Source: Macrostomum hystrix
Lineage: Eukaryota; Platyhelminthes; Macrostomidae
NCBI GenBank assembly: GCA_950097015.1
Contig: CATNEN010000039.1
Span: forward strand, 4,414,001-4,478,000
Direction: 5' to 3'
DNA: 64,000 bases
Positions 12,650 through 24,168 of this stretch are shown piece by piece. Positions within the stretch are counted from its first letter, which is position 1. Each line of letters opens with the position of its first letter. The notes below the pieces were generated by a model, which was not told where the DNA came from, did no database searches, and worked only from the letters and a program-made list of their open reading frames with translations. A program made the translations under genes and the position numbers.

Positions 12650-13190
12650 TTGAAGTCCCCTGAGTACACTATCGCTCGGACTCGGCTCTTGCGGGATCCA
12701 CGGGATGAATACCTGCCGGGTACGGTAGACACCAGCGGCAACCTCCACCAGAAGGATATTGTCACGCAGTTCGCGCAGCAGCAGCCGTGTCCCATTGCAC
12801 AGCAAAGGCGGGTCCAGATTGCGCATCATCATCACTGGCATGCCGACCTTGAGCTCCAGCCGGTGATATGGCAGGCCGTTGGGATCCAGCCGGTTTAGCA
12901 GCCCCGGTGGAAAGTTGGTCGCTGCCGTATTGGGTCTACCTGTCGACGGACAGGTAGACCCGACTCGCACCTGGGAAGAGCGCCAAGCAGGCGGCGTTGA
13001 TCTCGTCCACGGTCCTGTTAAGTGGCGTCAGGATGCTCCGCTCCGCGAACATCATATCACGTTCGACGCTCGGCTCGAAGGACGGGTAGACGTGCTGGAT
13101 AAGCTGCTCAGTGGTTGTGTCATCGGGCAGGATGATCTCGCTAGGCAAGGACGCCATGCCCTCTTCGTCCTCTGGCAGCTCTCCGTTGCC
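12650..13190 (-). pseudogene. Helitron-type PIF1-like helicase fragment, frameshifted
   Basis: Two minus-strand frames carry consecutive parts of the C-terminal region of a PIF1-like/Helitron helicase. 13157-12936 holds AERSILTPLNRTVDEINAAC, the segment that precedes the 2B domain. 12970-12650 holds FPPGLLNRLDPNG, LELKVGMPVMMMRNLD and CNGTRLLLREL. The same landmarks occur in the copy at 24235-24864. The frame changes at a 30-bp palindrome (12932-12961). The helicase motifs that should follow (INKAQGQ, VACSR) are missing, so this is a decayed fragment. I found no Helitron ends around it. Confidence 0.8.
12932..12961. repeat. Perfect 13-bp inverted repeat with 4-nt loop at the frameshift
   Basis: GGGTCTACCTGTC is followed by GACG and then its exact complement GACAGGTAGACCC. 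It sits exactly where the helicase relic changes frame, which suggests a templated (hairpin or strand-switch) insertion caused the break. Confidence 0.85.
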
Positions 13191-13199
13191 AACCTGAGG

Positions 13200-13717
13200 G
13201 CAAAATATAGTAATTTATGAGACAAAAAGCAAATAATAGAGTAAAACTTTTTGCGAAAGCAGAAGCTTTTTGCAAAAATTACAATTCTCTCTTCATTATT
13301 CAAAAAACATTAAAGTAAAAATTTCTGACCGCATAAGCATATTTTGATGCATGCCCTAGCTACAAAGTGACACCTCAGAAATTTAAATTAGTCTGGTACT
13401 TTTATAGGTATTCACATATAAAGTGTGCTTTGACAGCTTATTTGTTTCTGTAAAATTTGTAAAAAATGTCTTCACCTGCAAATCCTTATGAAAAAAGTCG
13501 GGCTTCTTGAACTTTAATCCTATAAAATACTTCAAGTATTCCAATCAACTTCAAACTTCATCCACACCTTGTCAGAGACGGTTGACGGTCATTTCGTCAT
13601 TCCCCTTTTCGTCTGGCACCTCTTCGTCTGCCAATATATGATATAGTCCATTCATGTGCTTAACGTAGGCATTAGTCTGAATAACTAGTCATATCATCCA
13701 GCTTCGTATTCGGCGAC
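13200..13717. other. AT-rich spacer
   Basis: No coding, RNA or transposon signature was seen between the helicase relic and the 21/63-bp minisatellite. Confidence 0.5.
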
Positions 13718-13865
13718 TTGTCTCATCGGTTCGGCAGCCTGTCTCATCGGGTTGATGACCAGTCTCATCGGTTCGGCGACTTGTCTCATCGGTTCGGCAG
13801 CCTGTCTCATCGGGTTGATGACCAGTCTCATCGGTTCGGCGACTTGTCTTATCGGTTCAGCGACC
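13718..13865. repeat. Minisatellite with 21-bp subunits in a 63-bp period
   Basis: Variants of 'tctcatcggttcggc' recur every 21 bp, and the three-subunit block (ending gacttg, cagcctg and gatgaccag) repeats every 63 bp for a little over two periods. The plus frame (SHRFGSL, SHRVDDQ, SHRFGDL) is open but short and has no gene context. Confidence 0.85.
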
Positions 13866-15393
13866 CGTGCTGTGCAAAATCAACTGGCCAACATCTTCCG
13901 AGTTGAGATCTGCCATCGTGCAGCCGCAGGTACCCGTGCCTTAGGTGGTGAGCACACAAAGCAAGAATCTGACAATGCTGGCATACTGCATCTCTGCATC
14001 ACTTGCCTCCGACACTAGTCTCCGACACTAGCCTGTACAAATTGCGGCCTACTCATTCTTTATATCCGTTCAAAGTAAGAAGGCATCGGCAACTTCAAAT
14101 TTGAAGAGGTGGCGGAGCGGTGCGGACAGACTAATGATGAGGTGAATCGGATTGCTGCATTTCTCAATATGTGAATTTGAATAATTCTTTTTTGAATTGC
14201 CTTGCCTTTTGTCGTTTTGGAACTGCATTTTGCCTATAATATAATTTTCGAAAATCAAAGATTGCGCTGTACCTATACTGCCACTTTTTGTAAGTTGTAA
14301 TTACTCATCAACGCATGTATTCGTATTCTCAATCTAATGTTTTCTGTTCCTTTTTCGCTGGCTTTTTCGTTCCCTTCATTTTCTTTATTTTTGAGCTTGT
14401 GAGACATCCCATTTTGCGGTGTCGGCCCTCGAAAGCCGAACGCCATATTGGCGTTTCTCAGCGTTCAATGCTTTGTCTGTGTGCCTGTTTCTTCTGCGCC
14501 TGTGTGCGCGTTCATTCGCTGGGCGGCTTCTGCGTCCATCGCAGCGCGCTTGACCTCTCATTGACCTCTCGTTGCTACGTTATTCATCCTCAGATACCGG
14601 TTTGATTGCTTCACTTCAATTGTGACTTGCTACAGCTTTCTCAATGCTTATTATAAAATGCTATTTGCCAATATTAATCGTTTGCTTTTTTGCTACTCAG
14701 AGTAGTGTAATTCGAATTGTGTAAAACATCCACGTACTAATTGTATTTGAACCAATCGTATATGTACCTACGATTTTTTGCATAAGCTTTCGTCGTATCA
14801 ATATAGATCGCTTCCTTTTATTTTACTACTCATAGTGGTGTATGTCGGTAAACTTAGTCAACCATGTCTATTGTTTATTTTACTCCTGCTTTGCCAATAC
14901 TAGAATCCACACTGCTCGTTGCTCAATCTTTGAAATTTTGCTCGCAGTCGCTTTCGACCCATTGACTAATGAATACCTTCGTCATTTAAAAACATCGTAG
15001 CAAATTATAATCACTCCTTATTCGCAACTTTTGCGTCCTTTGCAAGCTCTATTCCTCGACCTCAACTATTTATGGTAGAGAGGCGGGTGTGACAGTGTTC
15101 GTTTTTCGTAGCCGTATAATTCTTGAAAATACTTACTTTCTTACTTTTTATTATAATAATACATTATCCGAAATATTATGTACGGTAAACTATTTTGGTT
15201 TCTACATTTTTGTATTTTGTACTTCACTCTTCATATGTATTCACAAGCTTTCTGCGCTATATTTATTTTATTCAGTGACTAGAAAGTAGAACTTGGCTCT
15301 GAGCTTGACCCTATATTCTGATTGGTTTATTTCAGGCCAATCACAACAACACTGATTGGTGATTGGTCTAAAACACAACATAACACTACACAA
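13866..15393. other. AT-rich spacer
   Basis: No gene or element recognised. Short ORFs look random in composition and lack splice or domain support. The last 8 bases (CTACACAA, 15386-15393) are the left target-site duplication of the adjacent hAT element. Confidence 0.5.
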
Positions 15394-15894
15394 CAGGGGC
15401 GTAGCTAGGGGGGGGGCAAGGGGGGCCGCGGCCCCCCCAAACGGCTGGCGAACTTTGCGGCGCCTCCCCTCAGCCTCAGCCTCAGCCGCGATGGCGCCCC
15501 CCACCCGTCCTCCACAGACATACTTTTGTGGCCCCTCAAGCCATCCTCCTTGCCCTATGTACAGAGGGCCCACTGATAGGGCATCACTCCACTCACTTGC
15601 TGTGTTAGAAAATGAGGGAAGGGGTAATAAAACTGATGTGTATACTGTATAGCATAGCAGAGTGCCTTTTTGGTTTGGGGTCTGCAGGAGGAGGGGGTCG
15701 GAGGTCTGGGGAGGAGGTCTTTGTCTGTGAAGTTAGGTCTGTTATAGTATTAGCGGAGGGCTGTGGGAGGAGGAGGGGTTGGGGTTGGGGACTGCGGTTG
15801 GTTGCTTAAGTAATTTTAAAGCCACGCTAAAGCAACACTGGCTGCACATAATCTGACCGTGCTAACTTTATTCTTTAGCTGTTACACGTTATTA

Positions 15895-18800
15895 ATGGAA
15901 AACAACATTGGGGCATCAGCTGTCCCTGCACAAGAATGCGTGGCTTCAAGCAACAAGAGGAAGCGTTCCGGAGCAGAAAATCGCCATCAGAAGCAAGCAA
16001 AGAAACTAAAGGCTAGCGCTTCAGGCTGCATGAAACTAACGTCTATGTTTGAGTCAAGAAAAGACCGAACAGAAAGCAGGGCTGCTGGCGCCCTTGCTGC
16101 CGGTGACGGCGCCCTTTCTGCCTGTGACGGCGCCCTTGCTGCCGGTGACGGCGCCCTTGCTGCTGGCGCCCTTGCTGCCGGTGACGGCGCCCTTTCTGCC
16201 TGTGACGGCGCACTTGCTGCCGGTGACGGCGCCCTTTCTGCCTGTGACGGCGCCCTTGCTGCCGGTGACGGCGCCCTTGCTGCTGGCGCCCTTGCTGCCG
16301 GTGACGGCGCCCTTTCTGCCTGTGACGGCGCACTTGCTGCCGGTGACGGCGCCCTTTCTGCCTGTGACGGCGCCCTTGCTGCCGGTGACGGCGCCCTTGC
16401 TGCTGGCGCCCTTGCTGTCGGTGACGGCGCCCTTGCTGCTGGCGCCCTTGCTGTCAGTGACGGCGCCCTTGCTGCTGGCGCCCTTGCTGTCGGTGACGGC
16501 GCCCATGCTGCCTGTGATGGCGCCCATGCTGCCTGTGACGGCGCCCTTGCTGCCGGTGACGGCGCCCTTGCTGCTGGCGCCCATGCTGCCTGTGATGGCG
16601 CCCATGCTGCCTGTGATGGCGCCCATGCTGCCTGTGACGGCGCCCATGCTGCCTGTGATGGCGCCCTTGCTGCCGGTGACGGCGCCCTTGCTGCTGGCGC
16701 CCTTGCTGTCGGTGACGGCGCCCTTGCTGCTGGCGCCCTTGCTGTCAGTGACGGCGCCCTTGCTGCTGGCGCCCTTGCTGTCGGTGACGGCGCCCTTGCT
16801 GCTGGCGCCCTTGCTGTCAGTGACGGCGCCCTTGCTGCTGGCGCCCTTGCTGTCGGTGACGGCGCCCTTGCTGCTGGCGCCCTTGCTGTCGGTGACGGCG
16901 CCCTTGCTGCTGGCGCCCTTGCTGCCGGTGACGGCGCCCTTGCTGCTGGCGCCCTTGCTGCCGGTGACGGCGCCCTTTCTGCCTGTGACGGCGCCCATGC
17001 TGCCTGTGATGGCGCCCATGCTGCCTGTGATGGCGCCCATGCTGCCTGTGATGGCGCCCATGCTGCCTGTGATGGCGCCCATGCTGCCTGTGATGGCGCC
17101 CTTTCTGCCGGTGACGGCGCCCTTGCTGCTGGCGCCCATGCTGTTGGTGATGGCGCCCATGCTGTTGGTGATGGCGCCCATGCTACCGATGCACCCCTCG
17201 CAGATATTGGCCTTGCAGTACAAAAGATGCATATGTTGTCAAGTGAGGAACGCAGTAATTTTTGTGAGCCATGGAGGCCTCTTCATGAAAGTGACTATCC
17301 TTTTTCACTGCATCAAGTGCAAGGGCGGTCACGTAAGAGAAAGCTGCTGCCGTTGCATCTTAAGCGATTTCCTTGGTTGTCGGTGATTAAAGTGGCTGGA
17401 CTAGAGGAGCGTTCTGTACACCATGTGTTCTGTTTTCCTCGGCCACAGGTGTTGGTGGCCGCACTAATGGTTGTGGGCAGCAAGCCGGTGCACTTGTTCG
17501 GAAGCCTCTGAAGAGGTTTGATGACTTAACTGGAAAGGAAGGCGTGCTTTCACTGCATGAGAAAAGCGAGTACCACAAGAAAAGCGCTGAAAAAATGGAC
17601 GAGTTTTTGAGACGCACTCACAAGGGAGAAAGTGCGCAAGACATTCGATCGCAGCTCAAGACCACAAGGCAGCAGGAGATCATGAAGAATCGCGCAGGTC
17701 TAATCCCAATAATTGATTCTGTTCTGACGTGTGCTCGCCAGAACATGGCACTCCGTGGTCACCGCGGAGAGAATCAGCCAATGCAGTTGGATGCTGGAGA
17801 GACTGAAAAAATGATGGGAACTTTCGGGCGCTGCTGCGTTTCTGAGCTCGAGGAGGCGATGCTGCTCTTTCTAACCATGTGAGCCAATCTTCTGCCAATG
17901 CAACTTATCTGTCTCCACAGATTCAGAATGAAGTCTTGGATGTTGCATTGAAATTAATTCGAGAGAAGGTCGTAATGCGGGTTCAACGTGCCGAATGCTG
18001 GGCTCTGATAGTTGATGAGACAATGGATCTGCAGAAGAGAGAGCAACTTGTCATTGTTGCCCGCTATCTGTCTGATGCTACTGACGGCTCTGTGCAGCAG
18101 AATGAGGACCCAGTGGCAATGCTAGACCTTGTATCCGACATCGCTGGCGGTATCGACTCATGGGAAGATGTTCGGCTAAGTGGCGAGAACATCGCTGCAG
18201 CAATTGTTCGCCGGCTGGAGGTGCTGGGGCTTAATCTCACCAGATGCGTGGCTCCGTGTTATGATGGTGCCTCTGCAATGGCCAGTGAGAGAGTGGGTGT
18301 TGCTGCACACATTCGGAGACATGCTCCCCAGGCCGACTACTTCCACTGCATGGCCCATTGGCTAAATCTGAGTGCAGTGCGTGCCGTTAAAATCCCGACT
18401 GTCAGGAACTCGCTCGGAGTCATTCAAGAAGTTGTTGCCGCATTTCGGCCAAGTAGCAAAAAGACATTCCTACTAAAGCAGATAATTGAAGAGTCAAATG
18501 AGACTGTCGGATCAAAGCGGCAGCTTGCGAGTCTGTGTGAGACGCGGTTTTTGGAACGACACACTTCCATCGTCACGTTTCGGCAACTTTTCAATCACGT
18601 TGTGCATGCGCTGGATGAAATGAAGACCTGGCAAGGATCAGATGCGGCTCGATCAGCGACAACTCTGCATGCTGCAGTTCACAATTTCGAGTTCATTGTT
18701 GGAATGATCATCCTTGAGAACCTTGCCGGCTTACTACTGCCAGTGTCGAGGCGACTTCAAGCTGCAGACAATGAGCTTGTCGAAGCTGTCCGTGAGGTGA

Positions 18801-19545
18801 AAGAACTGCTGTCAGCGCTGGAGTCACTGCGAAGCGAGCAGCAGTTTCACGAGTTGTTTAGGGAAGCGCGGGCTCTCGCTCTTCAACTTGACATTGATCA
18901 GAAAATTCCTCGCCAAGGACGCCACGTTGCACGTTTTCAGACGGCGCAAGTGGCGCAGGCGCAGACGCAGCCCACCACCACTAGTGCCGAGGATCACTAC
19001 AGAACTTCTGTGTACTTTCCGGCAGTGGATGCTATAGCAGCCGACATCATGCTACGGTTCGGAGTGCCACAGCAGCGTGCCTTCAATCTCAGCTGTCTGC
19101 TGCCAGTGAACTTTGATGACTCAAAGCTGGACGCGCAGCTAACCTCTGTGCAAGAAGCAGCAGAGAAGTACTGCAGCCTGCTGACGGATCCGTTCGTTGT
19201 TGTAAAGCAGGAGTATATACTATGGCGACAACAGTGGTCAACAGTCGCTGCTGAACAACGTCCGGGTACAGCGGTACTAGCCTTGCGAGCCTGTAGGAAA
19301 GTTAAGTTTCCAAACATGTACCGCCTACTGGCTGTCTCTGCTATACTCTGCCTGTGTCGAACTGCGAGCCAGAGAGAGTATTTTCAAAGCCGAAGCAGAC
19401 ATTGACATGTTGTCGGAGCACAATGGGTGAGGGACGCTTGGAATCTCTGCTTCTACTTCAGTGTCACCGAACTGACTGCCCCACTCCAGCAGAGGTTCTG
19501 GACTTGTTTGCCACATCGGCTCGTCGATTGAAGTTGCTTCTTTAA
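15895..19545 (+). pseudogene. hAT transposase (TTF zinc finger, DUF4371-like core, C-terminal dimerisation region), frameshifted
   Basis: ATG 15895 starts a basic N-terminus (KRKRSG...KQAKKLK). A long Gly/Asp/Ala repeat follows, then a TTF-like region (CEPWRPLHESDYPFSLHQ, HLKRFPWL). The frame shifts near 17440 into GVGGRTNGCGQQAGALV and KPLKRFDDLTGKEG, shifts again near 17876 into SANATYLSPQIQNEVLD, and a third time near 19360 into LPVSNCEPERVFS...LESLLLL, the hAT dimerisation segment, ending at TAA 19545. The catalytic core shows LIVDETMDLQKREQLVI, CYDGASAM, CMAHWLNLS and LCETRFLERH, as in the DUF4371/ZMYM1-like hAT group. Some shifts could be unrecognised introns, but no good donor/acceptor pairs were found, so I call it a pseudogene. 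Confidence 0.85.
16080..17190 (+). repeat. Coding minisatellite inside the hAT transposase
   Basis: About 1.1 kb of 21-nt (GDGALAA-type) and 15-nt (GALAA-type) units, with variants AHAACDG, ALSACDG and ALAVSDG, sits in frame between the basic N-terminus and the TTF region. All unit lengths are multiples of 3 and stop-free, so other frames (LLPVTAP..., and SKGAVTG... on the minus strand) are open too. Local GC is far above that of the rest of the element. Confidence 0.9.
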
Positions 19546-20081
19546 GAAGCTCCACATTCACAATGCTTTTGTGCGCTTCGTGTCAGGTGATTTGACTACA
19601 AACACACAGGCCTATCTAATTTTTATCAGTTCAGCACCTTATCTTTTTGTGTTCTTTCTGAGTTCATGTTAAATATTTTTAATTCCCTACGAGTATTCGA
19701 TTCAATATATTCGTATGCATGCAGTGACACACTTTCTCGCATGATCTCTCACTGATCATCGACTGATTCAAGTCAACCTCGCGCTGTCGCACATTCTTAT
19801 TTATTTTTCTCAGTGTTCTCAACTGCTTACTTTTGAAATTCCGTAAAGTGCAGTAGTAAAAATGGTGACTACGATCAAACATGTATTTTGCAATTTCATT
19901 TAACAGTGTTCGTTGCCCAAAAGTGAAGATATTAGTCAATGAAATATGCACATTGGCATTGGATAAGAGTTCTTTCTTGCTCAGAGAAGGGTAAAATTTC
20001 GGTCCTAAAATTAACATATTGGCGCCCCCCTGGGAAGCGGCCCCCCCAATAAGAAATCCTGGCTACGCCCCTGCTACACAA

Positions 20082-21192
20082 CAACACTAAGTAACTCGTC
20101 ACACTGTACATAACTTTTTAATGAAGAATTAAATTGAAACTAGTGCGACTTGACCAAATTTTTGTCGCTTTGCAAATAAAAACACTATAAAATATATTTT
20201 AAAAGACTATTTATTTGACTGCATTCAAGAAAAATTAAGTTATCTTACATAATACAGAATTTTACAAGGTAATTTGTTTTAAAATAACAAAAAACTCAAT
20301 TACATACATTTTGCATTTTCTAAGTTTGCAGTTTGCAGTTTGACTTTGACACGTTATCTCTTCAACACCGTCGCTCCCTAATATTATTATTTTGCAAAGA
20401 TACTACCTTAAACACCTTTTGTTAATACAGTAAGTAATTCAACCTTTTATTACTATCAAATTAACTAAAATGTAAGCTTCACGCCAATGATCGTGTTGTT
20501 GCTGAGTTTTGTCACACTTGTCATGGTTTCTATTCATATTACTTTTGTGTTACCCCCAAGAATCCCTTGAGCCGTTATGTAATAAATAGGATTGATATTC
20601 AATAGATCCCTATGCCTCTAATTAAGTACAATCCTATTAATTCTACACACACATAGTTTCGCCTAGCTAGCTACCCAAAACCATTTATTCTATGTTTCAC
20701 TTGTGTGTTAGCTATTCTTAGCGATGTTTGGGTACCCACAAAAGCCATTAGGCCCACACAATAATGGGCCATTAGGCCCACACAATAATATATTGGATTA
20801 ATCTTCATTAGGTACAGTACCCATGTCTCTAATAAAGATTGATCCTATTTATTTTTCTCCTATATTAAATTACCCCACCCAAAACCCCATCCCCTTCCCC
20901 ATGTTCTACTTAGTATGGTCATCCTGTGATGGGGAGTCATTCCATATAAAGTTGTTGGACATAAGACAAAATGTGTTGTTTTTTTAATTCTGCATACTAA
21001 AAACCCAAAAGGCCACAAGTTTATGTACAGAAACTATTTCATAGGATTAAAGTTCAAGAGGCCTAAAATTTCATCCCACATATTTTTCATTCTGAGCTTG
21101 CTGTTAGAGCTATCTAGAAAGCTATCTATCTAGAACAGAATAGTGCCAAGTACATTGGTGGGGTAGAGCTGCTGCCAAAGATAGGCCTACTA
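20082..21192. other. AT-rich spacer with hairpin-forming segments
   Basis: No gene. Two related inverted-repeat patches are visible. At about 20585-20642, AATAGGATT...AATCCTATT encloses 'ctatgcctctaat'. At about 20790-20850, GGATTAATCTT...AAGATTGATCC encloses 'catgtctctaat'. The motif AGGCCCACACAATAAT is directly repeated at 20750-20790. These may be remnants of small non-autonomous elements. Confidence 0.45.
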
Positions 21193-21554
21193 TACCTTTT
21201 CAACTTCAGATTCATCAAAAGTGGCTTCAAATTTGTCAGTGTATATAAAAAATATAGAGCGTTCAAGGGAATGAGAAGGGGTGTCTATGGTAATTTCTTT
21301 TGAGAAAGTAACTTCAAATTTGTCTAAGTGAGTGAAATTTGTCAAAGTCAGCAATCTTTCATTACTTATTGTTGTCAGAGGTGTCATATATGAGAATTTT
21401 GTTTGTGGATTGTTCCTAGACTAGTGCAATGTTTTCAACAGGGACAAGACTGGAGACTTCTCACAGTTGAACTGGACATCAAGAAGATGACTGCCAATGA
21501 CATTATCATTATATATGTAGATGAAGATAGTATTCATCTAATAATGCATAAGGT

Positions 21555-22095
21555 GTGGTGAGACCAAAGTTCACTGAGGAGATGCTCAAAGCATTGACAA
21601 GGCACGTGGAAAAGAAGCCGACTGTAGGCCTAATGCTAAAAGAAATGCAGCAAAAGCTTGTGGCAGACTTTCCTGTTGCTCCTGTTGTGACAACGCAGGC
21701 AATTTGTCATCAGCTTGACAGGACTTTGTGCATTACATTGAAATATGTATGGTGGTTCACAGAGATTGGAATAGTGATGTGACAAAAGAAGCTAGATTTC
21801 TACACATGACCTGGATGCTAGAAACTGGACTGCTTATGTAGAATTTAATCTATGTAGATGAGTGTGGGTACAACCTATGGACGGCACAAACTAAAGGATG
21901 GGTGGATTTCGGCAATCATGCAGTAATGATTGCAAATTCACAATGTGGGCAAAACTGATGGTAGCACTTGCTGTTAGCCCACATTTGGGCCTAGTCTACA
22001 ACCTCATCTTTGTTGGTGGCTTTACAGCAGGGAGGTTTTGTGAGTTTATAATTGAAGTTGGGACCCTTTTTGACATTGATGACTTTAAAGTGTGA
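21555..22095 (+). pseudogene. Tc1/mariner-like transposase remnant
   Basis: The frame from 21555 encodes an N-terminal helix-turn-helix-like region (VRPKFTEEML...VTTQAICHQLDRTL) and stops at 21782. After frame changes and stops, the stretch about 21840-21910 reads NLIYVDECGYNLWTA and TKGWVDFGNHA, the catalytic DE segment typical of IS630/Tc1-type DDE transposases. Further pieces (AVSPHLGL) follow to about 22095. Several stops make it non-functional. Confidence 0.75.
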
Positions 22096-22154
22096 TATTA
22101 TGTGTCTGTTTTCCTGTTCTGTTTGTTTAGTTGCTGTTTTACTTCACAATTGAC

Positions 22155-22232
22155 AATATATACCACAGATTCTATATTACCTATATTACCTATATTATAT
22201 ATAGGTAATATAAATCTGTGATATATACTGGT
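22155..22232. repeat. Long imperfect palindrome (cruciform-prone)
   Basis: The arms 'atataccacagattctatattacc' (left part) and 'ggtaatataaatctgtgatatata' (right part) are near-perfect complements around an AT-rich centre. It lies between the transposase remnant and the right TIR of the mariner-like element. Slippage or strand switching at the AT-rich centre is a likely origin. Confidence 0.75.
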
Positions 22233-22391
22233 TGCACTGACAAATTTCAGTTACTTAGACAAATTCAAAGTAACTTTCTCAAAAGAAATTACCATAGACA
22301 CCCTTCTCATTCCCTTGAGCACTCTATAGTTTTAAATATATGCTGACAAATTCGAAGTCACTTTTGATGAATCTGAAATTGAAAAGGAATA

Positions 22392-23608
22392 TTCAAGATT
22401 ACTCTGAAACAGCTTCGGATATGCCAAGCATTTTCTGAATTTTCTGCTTTGCATGGGCCCAACTCAAACTCAATAGTTTTGGCCATAGACAGATAATGTG
22501 GCATGATTAATTGGGTTAAATTCAGACTCTGATGTATATGCAGCATAAAAAATAATTGTGCAAAACAAACTGCAGTAATGCCTAGGTTTTTTATATGTAG
22601 ATCTTTATAAGTGAAAAGTAACATTTTAGCATTCTAGTTGTCACAAACATTTTCAGATAATAAGCTAGGACCCTACTTCCATGTTTAAATGTTTAGCCTA
22701 ACTCAATCTTGAATCTACTACTGAAGTCTAGCTACTGATCTATCTAAACATTTTAGCCAATCTAGCAACAGGAGGATATTGTGTAATGTAGGCTAATTTT
22801 TTTGCACCTGGTTGACATTAACAATAAGATGACTGCCATTGAAAAAGCTGACTTTTGTATTGCTAGTGACCTTCTGTGTACTGTAGCCTGCAGTTATAGG
22901 TATGGTTTCATCATAGACAATGCTCAAAACCACTCGTGGTGAATAGTATATGTGGTTTGTATTACACCCAGGCCAGGCATTGCTATCACCAAATTGGGCT
23001 CCATCTTGCCTCTGTATCTATTTTGTATAAGTGCCAGTAAATTTGTCTACCTCCAGTTTATCTTCTGAGCATATAAAAATGTAAATAGATTTCTCTGCCT
23101 ACTAATAATGATGGCATTATATTGGATGTCATCAACACAAGCTTGCATAATACTGTCCTAATATAATTAGATTCTAATTTTAAAGAACTTAAACATACAT
23201 CTGATTTTGAGTTGGCCATGCCTTATGGGAATAAGTTAACAATCTGCAGATGGCATCTATTGAAATTTTGGGATTTTTCCTAAGTGCAGAGTGTGCAAAA
23301 CACTTTTCCTACTTAACTGATGCTAAAAACACTTATGGGCAGCCAGCAGAAGCATGGACTAGCTCTGAAGACAGGCACAAACTTTTGGACACATTGCATT
23401 GTGTTCTAGGTGCTAGACTAAAGTGCACCATTGTCCAGACCATGCTGGCCATATACAAGGTGGATAAATAGCACCAAGGCTATTAGAATATTTAGTAAGT
23501 TTTAGACCCTATGGATATGCGAAATATTGTGTCAAATATGTTTAATCGGTTAAAATCTTAAAATCACAAAAGCAGATATCCCAATTTGTGACACTGCAAC
23601 ACTGATTA
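22392..23608. other. AT-rich spacer between two transposons
   Basis: No recognised gene or element. A 73-codon plus-strand frame at 23250-23471 (MASIEILGFFLSAECAKH...) shows no family resemblance and no splice context. Confidence 0.45.
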
Positions 23609-24168
23609 TCTATATATATAAAAGTGAAAACTCTGTCTGTCTGTCTGTCTGTCTGTGTGCAACCTTTTGTCTTTATAGACGCCGAAACCGCTCAACCAAA
23701 TCGCACCAAACTTTGCACATACCTAAAACCACCTACGCTGAGTGCAATAGGCTACTCAAATTCCCGAAAAATCATTTCCTTCCTGCTCAAAAGTGCAAAA
23801 AACTGCTCAAAAATCGTCAAAAAATCACTCAATTCGACATATCGTCGCCCCACTTTGTCAGATTTTCTCCAAATTTGATCCACTTACACTTTACATGTTT
23901 TCCAACAATGCTGTCAATTTTGAACATCTCTACTCAATCCAGAGCAAAGCTGCATCATCTCAAAGTGAGTCACTTTTTGTTTTCCGAGGACAGCCACCCC
24001 AACTCCCCTCCGCCACTCTGCGGGCCAAATTTTATTACAGCCACCCCCTCCCTTCCCCGGGCGCCGAAGCCCCAGACTGTACATTGTATTTCAAGCCGTG
24101 AATGTACACAGCCCAAACCCCTAGACTGTCTACTGGCCCCCAAGCAGCACTGAGACTGAGTGCGGTGA

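Larger units (their letters stand above)
15394..20073 (+). mobile_element. hAT-superfamily DNA transposon, full length with TIRs and 8-bp TSD
   Basis: The left terminus CAGGGGCGTAGCTAGG (15394) is matched in inverted orientation by CCTGGCTACGCCCCTG ending at 20073. Both ends are flanked by the identical octamer CTACACAA (15386-15393 and 20074-20081), the 8-bp duplication expected of hAT elements. G-runs and C-runs lie just inside the TIRs. The 4,680-bp element carries one transposase region on the plus strand, broken by about three frameshifts. It is therefore probably immobile by itself, but the intact ends and exact duplication point to a young copy. Confidence 0.95.
21193..22391 (+). mobile_element. 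Tc1/mariner-like element with long terminal inverted repeats, decayed
   Basis: The left segment (about 21195-21345) and the reverse complement of the right segment (about 22240-22389) match over some 150 bp. Shared words are TTCAGATTCATCAAAAGTG, CAAGGGAATGAGAAGG and ATTTCTTTTGAGAAAGT. TA dinucleotides flank both ends (21193-21194 and 22390-22391), as expected for this superfamily. The interior holds a broken transposase on the plus strand. Confidence 0.8.
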
